Shown: in pieces, positions 1 to 5,313 of the stretch | How positions within the stretch are numbered: the stretch's first letter is position 1 | How the letters are laid out: each line of letters begins with the position of its first letter | Origin: Gemmatimonadota bacterium | GTDB taxonomy: Bacteria > Latescibacterota > UBA2968 > UBA8231 | Direction of reading: 5' to 3' | Assembly (NCBI GenBank): GCA_026706505.1 | Contig: JAPOYQ010000858.1 | Coordinates: 1 to 5,313 of the forward strand | DNA: 5,313 nucleotides | Program-made: the position numbers and the translations under genes | The notes under the pieces: generated by a model | The model's input: the letters and a program-made list of their open reading frames with translations, nothing else | What the model was told of the DNA's origin: nothing | Databases searched by the model: none

Positions 1-65
1 GATATGCAAGACAATATGGCCCTTGTGAACTGAATGCGGAGCGATTCACCAGTTGTACAACGTAG
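1..65 (+). other. Upstream gene tail or leader, frame undecided
   Basis: Two frames are open from the window edge. Frame 1 ends at TGA 31-33, giving a 10-residue tail that ends MALVN. Frame 3 ends at TAG 63-65, giving a 20-residue tail that ends ERFTSCTT. The second would stop 8 nt before the ATG at 74 and overlap its ribosome binding site, which is common in tight operons. Neither fragment is long enough to recognise a family. The stretch may equally be non-coding leader. I see no convincing -10/-35 promoter in it. Confidence 0.3.
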
Positions 66-67
66 GA
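64..67 (+). promoter_or_regulatory. Ribosome binding site for the DUF6785 gene
   Basis: AGGA lies 6 nt before the ATG at 74. This favours the ATG over the in-frame TTG at 53, whose best upstream purine run (GGAG, 38-41) is 11 nt away. The site is modest, so the start is probable rather than certain. Confidence 0.5.
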
Positions 68-73
68 CAAAGG

Positions 74-2050
74 ATGAAGAAACAGAAGCCAAAAGAAGCG
101 AGCGTGGGAAACTCCTCTGGGGTAACGCCGAGGGCTTTTTTCACCGGTCTGGTGTGCTCGGCACTGGTAAGCGGAGGAACGCAGTACGGGGAAATCTTCC
201 TCAGAAGTTCGCGCATGTCCGATGATTTCAGCACCGGCGGGGCTCTGTTCATTTTCTTTTTCTTAGTGGCCGGCGTCAATGTGCTGTTGAAGCTCATAGG
301 ACCCAGAGTAGCATTCAGGCCGGCGGAATTGATCCTCATCTATGTGATGATGATGACCTCGTGCGCGATCACGGGAATGGGGCTGACCCACTACCAGATC
401 CCCCTGATGGCGACACTGCCCTACTTTGCGACGCCCGAGAACGACTGGGCGAATCTAGTGGCCCCCTATGTCAGAGGATGGATGGTCATCGAGGATCCAC
501 TGGCGTGTAAGTACTTCTTTGAGGGCCTACCGAAAGGTGAGTCGATTCCGTGGGCTGTGTGGTTGAAGCCGCTGGCCTACTGGAGCGTCTTCTTCGCCGC
601 CTTCTACTTTGTGATGATCGCGCTGATGGTCATCCTGAGAAAGCAGTGGATCGAGCACGAAAGGCTGATATATCCCATCATTAGAGTCCCCCTAGACATG
701 ATCGGTGAGAATAACAAGAGCGGTCTGCTAGCGGGATTCTTCAAAAATCCCCTGATGTGGCTAGGTTTCTCCTTTGCCTCCTTCATCACTTCTTCCATTG
801 GTCTCAATGCGTACTACGATTATTTGCCCGAAATCAACCCCCTCTATCCCGGCATCACGCTCTCGTTGCTGCGGGAATCGATCCAGTTGCGCTTTATGAT
901 CAGTTTCCCCGTGATGGGCTTTGCCTATTTGATCAACCAAGATGTGGCCTTCGGGCTCTGGTTCCTCGATGTTGTGGTCAAATGCCTAGACGGCGTGTTC
1001 GATACTCTAGGGGTGTACCTACAATTGCGGGTCAATCACTACGGCGGCAGTTCAGGGATATTCTCCTCGACCGCGATCGGGGCAATGTTGATACTGGTAC
1101 TCTATGGCGGCTGGGTCGCCAGAGAGCACCTGCAAGCTGTGTTTAGAAAGGCGTTTACCTCAGCTCCTGATGTAGATGATTCCGGCGAGATTCTCTCCTA
1201 TCGGAGTGCGGTAATCGGCACACTGGTGTCGGTGGTCGTCATGCTCGTCTGGCTCAGTGCCGCCGGCTTACCTCTTTGGGCGGGAGGGCTGTTTCTGTTT
1301 ATCGCCTTTGTGATCTTTATAGCCATTACTCGCATCGTGGTCGAGGGCGGTATGGCGGCGTGCCGGGCACCCCTAATTGCGCCCAATTTTATGCTCTATG
1401 CCGTCGGCACTCCAGCCCTAGGCTCACAGGGGGTGACGGCGCTGGGATATACCTACGGATGGTCTTCGGATATTCGAACCTTTTTGATGGCGTCGATTGC
1501 CAACGGATTGAAGCTACTGGACGACGAGCGCTTCCAAGGACGCAAGCGCCCGGTGTTTGTCTGTATTGTCGCGGCGCTGATCGTGTCGCTGATCGTGTCG
1601 TTCGGGCTGATGCTCAAGCTCGTTTATGGGGTCGGAGGCGTAAACATCCACTCGTGGTTCTGCTTGGGAGCAAATCTGCTGCCCTTCGACCTAGTATCGA
1701 CGGTAGTCAGTCGGCCGATTGACGTGACTGGGGGAATGTGGATGAATATGGGCATTGGCGCATCGCTCATGGGCATACTAACGATATTGCGGCACAAATT
1801 TCTGGGGTGGCCTCTCCATCCGCTGGGATTGACTGTTGCCGGCAGCCGGGTGATGGACTGGACTTGGTTCAGTATCTTTCTGGCTTGGCTGATCAAGGTT
1901 CTCGCGTTGCGCTATGGCGGGCCCAAAATGTTTAGAGCCCTGCGCCCCTTCTTCTTGGGAATGGTACTGGGACAGTTCGTCTCGGCGGGTATCTGGACAG
2001 TGATTGATGGGTTCACTGGCATGACCGACAACATGATATTTGTAATTTGA
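74..2050 (+). CDS. DUF6785/DUF6784 polytopic membrane protein (OPT-transporter-like)
   Basis: A 658-residue inner-membrane protein with about 12-13 hydrophobic segments, near residues 20-36, 56-76, 84-106, 166-188, 228-244, 272-288, 332-349, 378-396, 402-420, 495-518, 555-572, 597-613 and 624-645. The N-terminal part fits DUF6785: the conserved WIEHERLIYP after the fourth helix (192-201) and RIVVEGGM at 420-427. The C-terminal part fits DUF6784: WPLHPLGL at 579-586 and RYGGPKMFRALRPFFLG at 613-629. These domains are thought to resemble the oligopeptide-transporter (OPT) superfamily, but to my knowledge no substrate has been shown. I chose the ATG at 74 over the TTG at 53 because AGGA lies 6 nt upstream. 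The next gene begins 32 nt after the stop, so the two are probably co-transcribed. A transport role is inferred from topology. Family assignment is from recalled motifs and is fairly secure. Confidence 0.88.
   Translation: MKKQKPKEASVGNSSGVTPRAFFTGLVCSALVSGGTQYGEIFLRSSRMSDDFSTGGALFIFFFLVAGVNVLLKLIGPRVAFRPAELILIYVMMMTSCAITGMGLTHYQIPLMATLPYFATPENDWANLVAPYVRGWMVIEDPLACKYFFEGLPKGESIPWAVWLKPLAYWSVFFAAFYFVMIALMVILRKQWIEHERLIYPIIRVPLDMIGENNKSGLLAGFFKNPLMWLGFSFASFITSSIGLNAYYDYLPEINPLYPGITLSLLRESIQLRFMISFPVMGFAYLINQDVAFGLWFLDVVVKCLDGVFDTLGVYLQLRVNHYGGSSGIFSSTAIGAMLILVLYGGWVAREHLQAVFRKAFTSAPDVDDSGEILSYRSAVIGTLVSVVVMLVWLSAAGLPLWAGGLFLFIAFVIFIAITRIVVEGGMAACRAPLIAPNFMLYAVGTPALGSQGVTALGYTYGWSSDIRTFLMASIANGLKLLDDERFQGRKRPVFVCIVAALIVSLIVSFGLMLKLVYGVGGVNIHSWFCLGANLLPFDLVSTVVSRPIDVTGGMWMNMGIGASLMGILTILRHKFLGWPLHPLGLTVAGSRVMDWTWFSIFLAWLIKVLALRYGGPKMFRALRPFFLGMVLGQFVSAGIWTVIDGFTGMTDNMIFVI
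1577..1600 (+). repeat. Perfect 12-bp tandem repeat inside the DUF6785/DUF6784 gene
   Basis: CTGATCGTGTCG occurs twice head to tail. It encodes LIVS-LIVS (residues 502-509) within the membrane helix near 495-518. It keeps the reading frame and adds four hydrophobic/small residues to the helix. Confidence 0.85.
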
Positions 2051-2070
2051 GTCTGCTACGACTCTCGAAA

Positions 2071-2076
2071 GGAAGG
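2071..2076 (+). promoter_or_regulatory. Ribosome binding site for the barrel-protein gene
   Basis: GGAAGG lies 6 nt before the ATG at 2083. This supports the ATG over the in-frame TTG at 2047, which would overlap the end of the upstream gene and add 12 residues (MSLLRLSKGRKQ) translated through this site. Confidence 0.75.
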
Positions 2077-2082
2077 AAACAA

Positions 2083-3372
2083 ATGACCAATAATTGGCTC
2101 ACGGGAATTTATCTGACCACGGATGAGGTCCTCAAATACCCCGATTACGTCGAGCGGCTGCGCGATGAGATCGGTCTGAATACGGTGGTTCTCTCCTTTA
2201 CAGGCCAGCTATCAGAGGAAGTGCTCGCCCTCAGTCCCTATGGAGGACGCACGCCGACAGAAGAGGAACTGGGCGAACTCGTCATACGGCATTTCGATGG
2301 TCGGCCCATAGACCCGAGGGAATACCCGCAAGCCCAAGCCCTGTGCGGTCCCGGCGTTGCAGCCCAAGGTGACGACGAAGCGTTCAGAAGAGCTGTGGGA
2401 CAGCTAAAGGAGGCAGGCCTGAATGTGTGGACGTACGGAGGAGCTTGGACGATCCGCCGCCTCATGTTCTGTCCAGCGCGGCAGGATGTGCAAGACTGGA
2501 TCGAGGCCCTGTGCGTGTACTGGGTGACTCAGTACGATCTCGACGCGCTCGACATCACTCACTTCCGCTATCCCATGGGCAGTTTTCCCCTAGGGCTTTT
2601 TGGCAGCACCTGTTCTTCTTGCACAGCCGCTGCCCAAGAGCTCGGGTACGACATGGAAGCGATGGTCGAGGACTTGCAGCGCGCCCGGGAGGGCCTGCGC
2701 CAGCTCGACGGTGCTCGACTCGGCGAGGTAGTCCGCCTCGGGATTGGTTTCTTCGATGTGGTTCACGCGCTCGGTCTAGGGTCGGGAGTACTCGACTGGG
2801 TCCGCTTCCGCTGTGATCTGGTCGTTCGCAATCTGGCGCGCTTTCGGGCGGCCGTGCACGCGGCAGCTCCTAACAAGGCCTTTGGCACCGACACCTACCC
2901 TGCCTCCATGGCCCTGACGGCGGGCCACGATTACCGGCGCTGGGGTGAGATGGCCGATTTTGCTAGCCCGCTGGTGTCCCACATCTCCGCCTTTGTCTGC
3001 AACACGTTCATCGAGTGGGCCCGCTTTCTGCAAGAGGAAATTCCCAACCTGCAGGAAGAGGATGCCCTGCAGCTCGTCTATCGCTTTACGGGGTATGACG
3101 GCATGGGGTTGCCAGAGACCATTGCCGCATACGGCGCTGACGAACCGGCGACGCTGGCCTATCGGATCCCCACGGCCGACTTGGTTTTGCGGGATCTGGT
3201 GAAGGCAAAACTGTACCTACCAGCGGACATGCCTTCCTATCCGATTATCCACGGAGAGGGCTGGCCACCAGAGGCAATCGACCGCATCGTCAGCGAAGCG
3301 CGTCGGCTGGGTCACAATGGTATCGTCTGGCAAGGTACTGCCGAACTGATGGAGTACGACTTCAAGCGCTGA
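2083..3372 (+). CDS. TIM-barrel glycoside-hydrolase-like protein, function unknown
   Basis: A 429-residue soluble protein with no signal peptide or membrane segment, so probably cytoplasmic. It reads like a (beta/alpha)8 barrel. A first strand (WLTGIYL, 5-11) is followed by helix and strand NTVVLSF (33-39), then NVWTYGGAW (114-122). A 'CPAR..V..WI' segment (130-139) leads into the strand DALDITHFRYP (154-164). Later strands are AFGTDTYPAS (266-275), PIIHGEGW (387-394) and NGIVWQG (412-418). The Cys130-Pro, the LDITHFRYP strand and Cys177-x-x-Cys180 recall bacterial glycosidase-like barrel families in which a CxxC follows an Asp/Arg-rich strand. That similarity is from memory. Acidic residues such as D154, D157, D270 and E392 are candidate active-site residues, unproven. 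It lies 32 nt after the membrane-protein gene, which suggests it acts on a substrate that protein imports. It could instead be a non-enzymatic or isomerase-like barrel. Confidence 0.8.
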   Translation: MTNNWLTGIYLTTDEVLKYPDYVERLRDEIGLNTVVLSFTGQLSEEVLALSPYGGRTPTEEELGELVIRHFDGRPIDPREYPQAQALCGPGVAAQGDDEAFRRAVGQLKEAGLNVWTYGGAWTIRRLMFCPARQDVQDWIEALCVYWVTQYDLDALDITHFRYPMGSFPLGLFGSTCSSCTAAAQELGYDMEAMVEDLQRAREGLRQLDGARLGEVVRLGIGFFDVVHALGLGSGVLDWVRFRCDLVVRNLARFRAAVHAAAPNKAFGTDTYPASMALTAGHDYRRWGEMADFASPLVSHISAFVCNTFIEWARFLQEEIPNLQEEDALQLVYRFTGYDGMGLPETIAAYGADEPATLAYRIPTADLVLRDLVKAKLYLPADMPSYPIIHGEGWPPEAIDRIVSEARRLGHNGIVWQGTAELMEYDFKR

Positions 3373-3507
3373 GAAGGGACGTCAAATCATCGGCCTGCAT
3401 TTGTACAAGTCCCAGACCGTCGAAGAACTGGTGTAGTTGAAGTAAGCCAGCGCCTTGGTCAGCGCTTGTCGAGAGAGACAGAATTCAGAAAACAAGGAGC
3501 AGTAGCC
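3373..3507 (+). other. Intergenic gap before exbB
   Basis: This 135-nt gap separates the barrel-protein gene from exbB. It holds a short possible hairpin, AGCGC (3449-3453) pairing with GCGCT (3462-3466) over an 8-nt loop, with no T-run after it, so it is not a convincing terminator. I found no pair of -35/-10 hexamers good enough to call. Whether exbB is read through from upstream or has its own promoter here is open; the gap is long enough for a promoter. Confidence 0.5.
3494..3499 (+). promoter_or_regulatory. Ribosome binding site for exbB
   Basis: AAGGAG lies 8 nt before the ATG at 3508. The same frame can be opened from 3466, but that start has no such site and would add 14 polar residues (MSRETEFRKQGAVA) before the typical ExbB N-terminus. 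The ATG at 3508 is therefore chosen. Confidence 0.85.
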
Positions 3508-4254
3508 ATGTGGGAAATAATTCAAAGCGGCGGTCCGATGATGGTGCCCCTCATCGCCTGTGCTATTCTGGCCCTTGCCTATTCGATCGAACGCCTGTGG
3601 ATCTTCAGTCAATTGCCCACCTCCGAAGAAGCCCAAAGTGAGCTCGACCGGCTCGAAACCGCCCTGCGCAACGGTGGGGAACAGGCCGTCGTCGAAGAGT
3701 GCAACCAAGGCAAGGGGCTGCTCAATTACGTCTTTGCTTCCCTGTTGAAACGATACGATACGCTGATGATCGAACAGCGGGAATTCCAAGAGACCAACGA
3801 GGAGATCATCCGGCTGGCCGACGCCGGCGGCGGCGGGCAGGTCAGCCGGTTTATGGTCATGCAGCGGGAACTGGCCGATCTCAAAGACGAGTTGGTCATT
3901 CAGACCGAGGCCGCCGCCCGAGCCTATCTGGGCAAAAATCTGGCGATCCTGAATACCATCGGCAACATCAGCCCCTTGCTGGGCTTGCTCGGCACCATTA
4001 TGGGGATGATCATCGCCTTTGAGTCCATCGCCACCGCCGGGGCCGGCGACCCCAAAGTCGTCGCTGGCGGTATTTCTCAAGCCTTGGTCACCACTGCATC
4101 GGGACTGATCGTCGCCATCCCAACGATCGTATTGTATCGCTATTTGGCGCGCAAAGCAGACAATCTACTCGAAGACGCCGAGATGTACGGCCATGCCTTT
4201 GCCAATGCGCTGATCACGACCGGACAGCGCCAACAATACGAAACGGCTGAGTAG
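3508..4254 (+). CDS. exbB: MotA/TolQ/ExbB proton channel family protein
   Basis: A 248-residue inner-membrane protein of the ExbB/TolQ family, close to the usual ExbB length. Members form a pentameric channel around ExbD/TolR and convert proton flow into work on the envelope. The first membrane helix is at about 10-33 (PMMVPLIACAILALAYSIER). A long cytoplasmic region follows to about residue 150. Helix 2 is at about 153-173 with the hallmark PLLGLLGTIMGM (156-167), and helix 3 at about 190-211 with ALVTTASGLIVAIP (192-205). T163 and T196 sit where the channel-lining threonines of Escherichia coli ExbB (T148, T181) lie, judged by eye. The cytoplasmic region carries a GGGG run (107-110) and seems somewhat longer than in the E. 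coli protein. exbD1 starts 24 nt downstream. The family is certain; ExbB versus TolQ cannot be settled without a TonB, TolA or TolB neighbour, so the symbol is by family. Confidence 0.93.
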   Translation: MWEIIQSGGPMMVPLIACAILALAYSIERLWIFSQLPTSEEAQSELDRLETALRNGGEQAVVEECNQGKGLLNYVFASLLKRYDTLMIEQREFQETNEEIIRLADAGGGGQVSRFMVMQRELADLKDELVIQTEAAARAYLGKNLAILNTIGNISPLLGLLGTIMGMIIAFESIATAGAGDPKVVAGGISQALVTTASGLIVAIPTIVLYRYLARKADNLLEDAEMYGHAFANALITTGQRQQYETAE

Positions 4255-4262
4255 CTCCCGCA

Positions 4263-4270
4263 GGGAGGAG
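4263..4270 (+). promoter_or_regulatory. Strong ribosome binding site for the first exbD
   Basis: GGGAGGAG lies 8 nt before the ATG at 4279. The same octamer at the same spacing precedes the second exbD (4685-4692). Confidence 0.85.
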
Positions 4271-4278
4271 TCAACCCC

Positions 4279-4695
4279 ATGGCCAGACATCGCAAAGATC
4301 GGCCCGAGAGCTTTCTGGCCGAAGGCGGCCCGGATATGACGCCTTTGATCGACTGCGTCTTTTTGCTGCTGATCTTCTTTATGGTGACTACGGTGTTTCT
4401 CCACACCAAAGGGCTGGAAGTGGACATGCCAGCCCAAAGCGAGGCCACGGAAGAAAAGAAGAAGGATATCAACGTCTTGGTCGATCGCAACGGCAAGATT
4501 CAGATCAAGGGCGAGGACGTGCGGCCGTCGGCCTTGGCGGCTCGGCTGGTCACGGCCATGGAAGAGGCCAATAACGAGAATATCATCATTCAGGCTGACG
4601 GCGAGTGCGCTCAGAAACACGTCGTGTTTGTGGTGGATAGAGCCAAAGAGGTCGGGGTTGAGGGCATCGCTTTTGTGCGGGAACGGGAGGAGTGA
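4279..4695 (+). CDS. exbD: Biopolymer transport protein ExbD/TolR family (first copy)
   Basis: A 138-residue protein with the standard ExbD plan. A basic/polar cytoplasmic N-terminus (1-19) leads to one membrane helix at about 20-41 that opens with MTPLID. The single membrane aspartate, D25, is the proton-carrying residue of the family and has the same number as in Escherichia coli ExbD. The periplasmic domain (about 45-138) begins with a charged linker rich in Glu and Lys (TEEKKKD, 57-63) and ends with an ExbD-like KEVGVEGIAFV. ExbD dimers sit inside the ExbB pentamer and transmit motion to a periplasmic partner. The gene lies 24 nt after exbB and 5 nt before a second exbD. Its helix is nearly identical at DNA level to that of the second copy, but its periplasmic domain is not, which suggests different partners or a mixed dimer. 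Confidence 0.93.
   Translation: MARHRKDRPESFLAEGGPDMTPLIDCVFLLLIFFMVTTVFLHTKGLEVDMPAQSEATEEKKKDINVLVDRNGKIQIKGEDVRPSALAARLVTAMEEANNENIIIQADGECAQKHVVFVVDRAKEVGVEGIAFVREREE
4336..4398 (+). repeat. Direct repeat, copy 1: exbD membrane-helix segment
   Basis: This 63-bp segment, encoding residues 20-40 from MTPLIDC to VTTVF, matches 4749-4811 in 59 of 63 positions. All four differences are third-codon and synonymous (GTC/GTG, ATC/ATT, TTT/TTC, GTG/GTA). The flanking sequence is much less alike. Confidence 0.9.
4685..4692 (+). promoter_or_regulatory. Strong ribosome binding site for the second exbD, inside the first
   Basis: GGGAGGAG lies 8 nt before the ATG at 4701 and encodes the last residues of the first ExbD (REREE). 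It decides the start: an in-frame GTG at 4692 overlaps the end of this site, so it cannot be served by it. Confidence 0.85.
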
Positions 4696-4700
4696 GTCTG

Positions 4701-5117
4701 ATGCCTAGGCCTAGGCGCAAATCCCTCTACGAAGAGCAAGAACTGAACATGACGCCTTTGATCGACTGCGTGTTTTTGCTGCTGATTTTCTTCATGGTAA
4801 CTACGGTGTTTAAGCAGCCCTACAGCCTGCAGGTGGTATTACCCGAAGCGCAACAGGCGCAGATTGTCGAAGAGAAGAAACTGGTGGCGACGATCACCGA
4901 GGACGGCCGCATGGAGATCAACCGCCATCTGGTGACCTTGGACAATCTGGAGCAGGTTCTTTTGCGGGAAAAGGAAGGCACCCGAAGTCTGACGCTGGTG
5001 GTGCGGACCGATCAGGAGACCCCGCATAAGTACCTATTAGATCTCTTCGAGGTGGCTAAGCGCGTCGGCATTGAAAAAATACCGCTGGCTACCGAGGACT
5101 TGCGCGAACAGCCGTGA
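4701..5117 (+). CDS. exbD: Biopolymer transport protein ExbD/TolR family (second copy)
   Basis: A 138-residue ExbD/TolR protein, the same length as its neighbour. A short basic N-terminus (PRPRRKS) leads to a helix at about 17-38 opening with MTPLID, with the membrane aspartate at D22. The periplasmic part has a Gln/Glu-rich linker (about 48-58) and then a domain ending in AKRVGIEKIPLA. I chose the ATG at 4701 over the GTG at 4692 because the ribosome binding site GGGAGGAG (4685-4692) is 8 nt before the ATG. The gene begins 5 nt after the stop of the first exbD, so the two are probably translationally coupled. Pairs of exbD genes after one exbB occur in other bacteria; each copy may serve a different partner or both may join as a heterodimer in one motor. 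Family is certain, the specific role unknown. Confidence 0.93.
   Translation: MPRPRRKSLYEEQELNMTPLIDCVFLLLIFFMVTTVFKQPYSLQVVLPEAQQAQIVEEKKLVATITEDGRMEINRHLVTLDNLEQVLLREKEGTRSLTLVVRTDQETPHKYLLDLFEVAKRVGIEKIPLATEDLREQP
4703..4716 (+). repeat. 14-bp perfect palindrome at the start of the second exbD
   Basis: GCCTAGGCCTAGGC equals its own reverse complement and begins at the G of the start codon. As RNA it could form only a small hairpin (5-bp stem GCCTA/TAGGC, GGCC loop) just inside the reading frame. It encodes PRPR, so it may simply reflect repeated Pro-Arg codons. Confidence 0.7.
4749..4811 (+). repeat. Direct repeat, copy 2: exbD membrane-helix segment
   Basis: Partner of the 4336-4398 segment (59 of 63 bases identical, protein identical over 21 residues). 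It encodes residues 17-37 of the second ExbD. Confidence 0.9.
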
Positions 5118-5129
5118 GGTAGTTTTATA

Positions 5130-5144
5130 CGGCCTAACAGGCTG
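5130..5144 (+). other. Small inverted repeat after the second exbD
   Basis: CGGCCT (5130-5135) can pair with AGGCTG (5139-5144) over an AAC loop, including one G-U pair. No T-run follows, so it is not itself a terminator. It could protect the mRNA 3' end or be chance. Confidence 0.35.
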
Positions 5145-5146
5145 CC

Positions 5147-5204
5147 ACAAAAACCCGCCGGCACCATGCGCGCCATGCCATGCGTCGGCGGGTTTGGCTT
5201 TTGT
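5147..5204 (+). terminator. Putative bidirectional intrinsic terminator of the exb operon
   Basis: AAACCCGCCG (5151-5160) pairs perfectly with CGGCGGGTTT (5186-5195), and the stem can extend inward by a G-U and a C-G pair. The top-strand tail is TTT-GGC-TTTT (5193-5202). The opposite strand has a T-run from ACAAAAA (5147-5153), so it could stop transcription in both directions. The loop is long, about 21-25 nt, and the T-run is broken by GGC, so efficiency is uncertain. Its place between the operon end and a new gene with its own ribosome binding site supports the call. Confidence 0.65.
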
Positions 5205-5216
5205 AAAACCAACGTC

Positions 5217-5223
5217 AGGAGGA
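5217..5223 (+). promoter_or_regulatory. Ribosome binding site for the 3'-end gene
   Basis: AGGAGGA, near the consensus, lies 5 nt before the ATG at 5229. Confidence 0.75.
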
Positions 5224-5228
5224 CGACC

Positions 5229-5313
5229 ATGCTCATAGCCACCAACAATCAGGTCTTCACTTTGGAGAATGGCACGCCCACGCAACGCTTGGCCATCGAC
5301 GGCATCCGCTGCC
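5229..5313 (+). CDS. N-terminal fragment of an unidentified protein, cut by the window end
   Basis: Twenty-eight complete codons are visible from an ATG with a strong ribosome binding site 5 nt upstream. The peptide starts MLIATNNQVFTLENG and continues TPTQRLAIDGIRC. There is no signal peptide or membrane helix in the visible part. The alternation of short hydrophobic strands with Asn/Gly turns resembles the first blade of a beta-propeller (BNR or YCF48-like repeat proteins), but this is only an impression from 28 residues. It follows the putative terminator, so it probably belongs to a separate transcription unit whose promoter would lie near or within the terminator region. No promoter is evident. 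Confidence 0.65.
   Translation, partial: MLIATNNQVFTLENGTPTQRLAIDGIRC

Noticed and set aside
757..1146. Plus-strand overlapping frame rich in Arg, Cys and Leu inside the DUF6785 gene
   Set aside because: The composition is typical of an out-of-frame reading, and the main frame has strong family motifs throughout.
2047..2082. In-frame TTG extension of the barrel protein, overlapping the upstream stop
   Set aside because: The ribosome binding site GGAAGG at 2071-2076 lies inside this extension and is ideally placed for the ATG at 2083.
3449..3466. Possible terminator after the barrel gene
   Set aside because: The stem is only 5 bp, the loop is 8 nt and no T-run follows, so it cannot be called.
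3382..4080. Long open frame on the minus strand opposite exbB (232 codons)
   Set aside because: It lies opposite a clear ExbB gene. Its protein is low-complexity and Gly/Asp/Gln-rich with no recognisable motif, and it lacks a good ribosome binding site. It is a shadow of the GC-biased codon positions.
4165..4620. Minus-strand open frames opposite the first exbD
   Set aside because: They mirror the ExbD coding sequence, including its membrane helix, and have no independent support.
5012..5285. Minus-strand frames across the terminator and gene ends
   Set aside because: They run through the inverted repeat and opposite two better-supported plus-strand starts and ends, with no ribosome site or motif.

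Overview
The window is a compact, all-plus-strand bacterial stretch with three transcription-unit-like blocks and no mobile elements, CRISPR arrays, tRNAs or rRNAs that I can see. The gene content is a two-domain DUF6785/DUF6784 membrane protein, a TIM-barrel glycosidase-like protein, and an ExbB gene with tandem ExbD genes. From general knowledge of where such families are common, it suggests an uncultured or environmental Gram-negative lineage of the Poribacteria/Latescibacterota/Planctomycetes type. This assignment is an inference: no marker gene is present. The ExbB/ExbD set does argue for a diderm envelope.

Layout. Positions 1-65 hold the tail of an upstream gene or untranslated leader; the frame cannot be decided. 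Block 1 (74-3372) is a polytopic membrane protein related to oligopeptide-transporter-like proteins (DUF6785 plus DUF6784), followed 32 nt later by a soluble barrel protein without a signal peptide. They look co-transcribed and may form a transporter/processing-enzyme pair of unknown substrate. A 135-nt gap (3373-3507) follows, with no convincing promoter or terminator. Block 2 (3508-5117) is exbB-exbD1-exbD2, a proton-motive-force-driven inner-membrane motor of the ExbBD/TolQR type. All three genes have strong Shine-Dalgarno sites and short gaps (24 and 5 nt). It is followed by a GC-rich inverted repeat at 5151-5195 that looks like a bidirectional intrinsic terminator. Block 3 starts at 5229 with the first 28 codons of another gene, cut by the window edge.

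Most notable points. (i) The two ExbD genes encode the same 21-residue membrane segment and share 59 of 63 bases there, with all differences synonymous, while their periplasmic domains have diverged widely. (ii) A DUF6785/DUF6784 transporter-like protein is paired with an apparently cytoplasmic barrel protein carrying a Cys-x-x-Cys pair after a predicted active-site strand; neither has an assigned function. (iii) No TonB or outer-membrane partner for the motor lies in the window. I see no clearly novel multi-gene defence or mobile system here.
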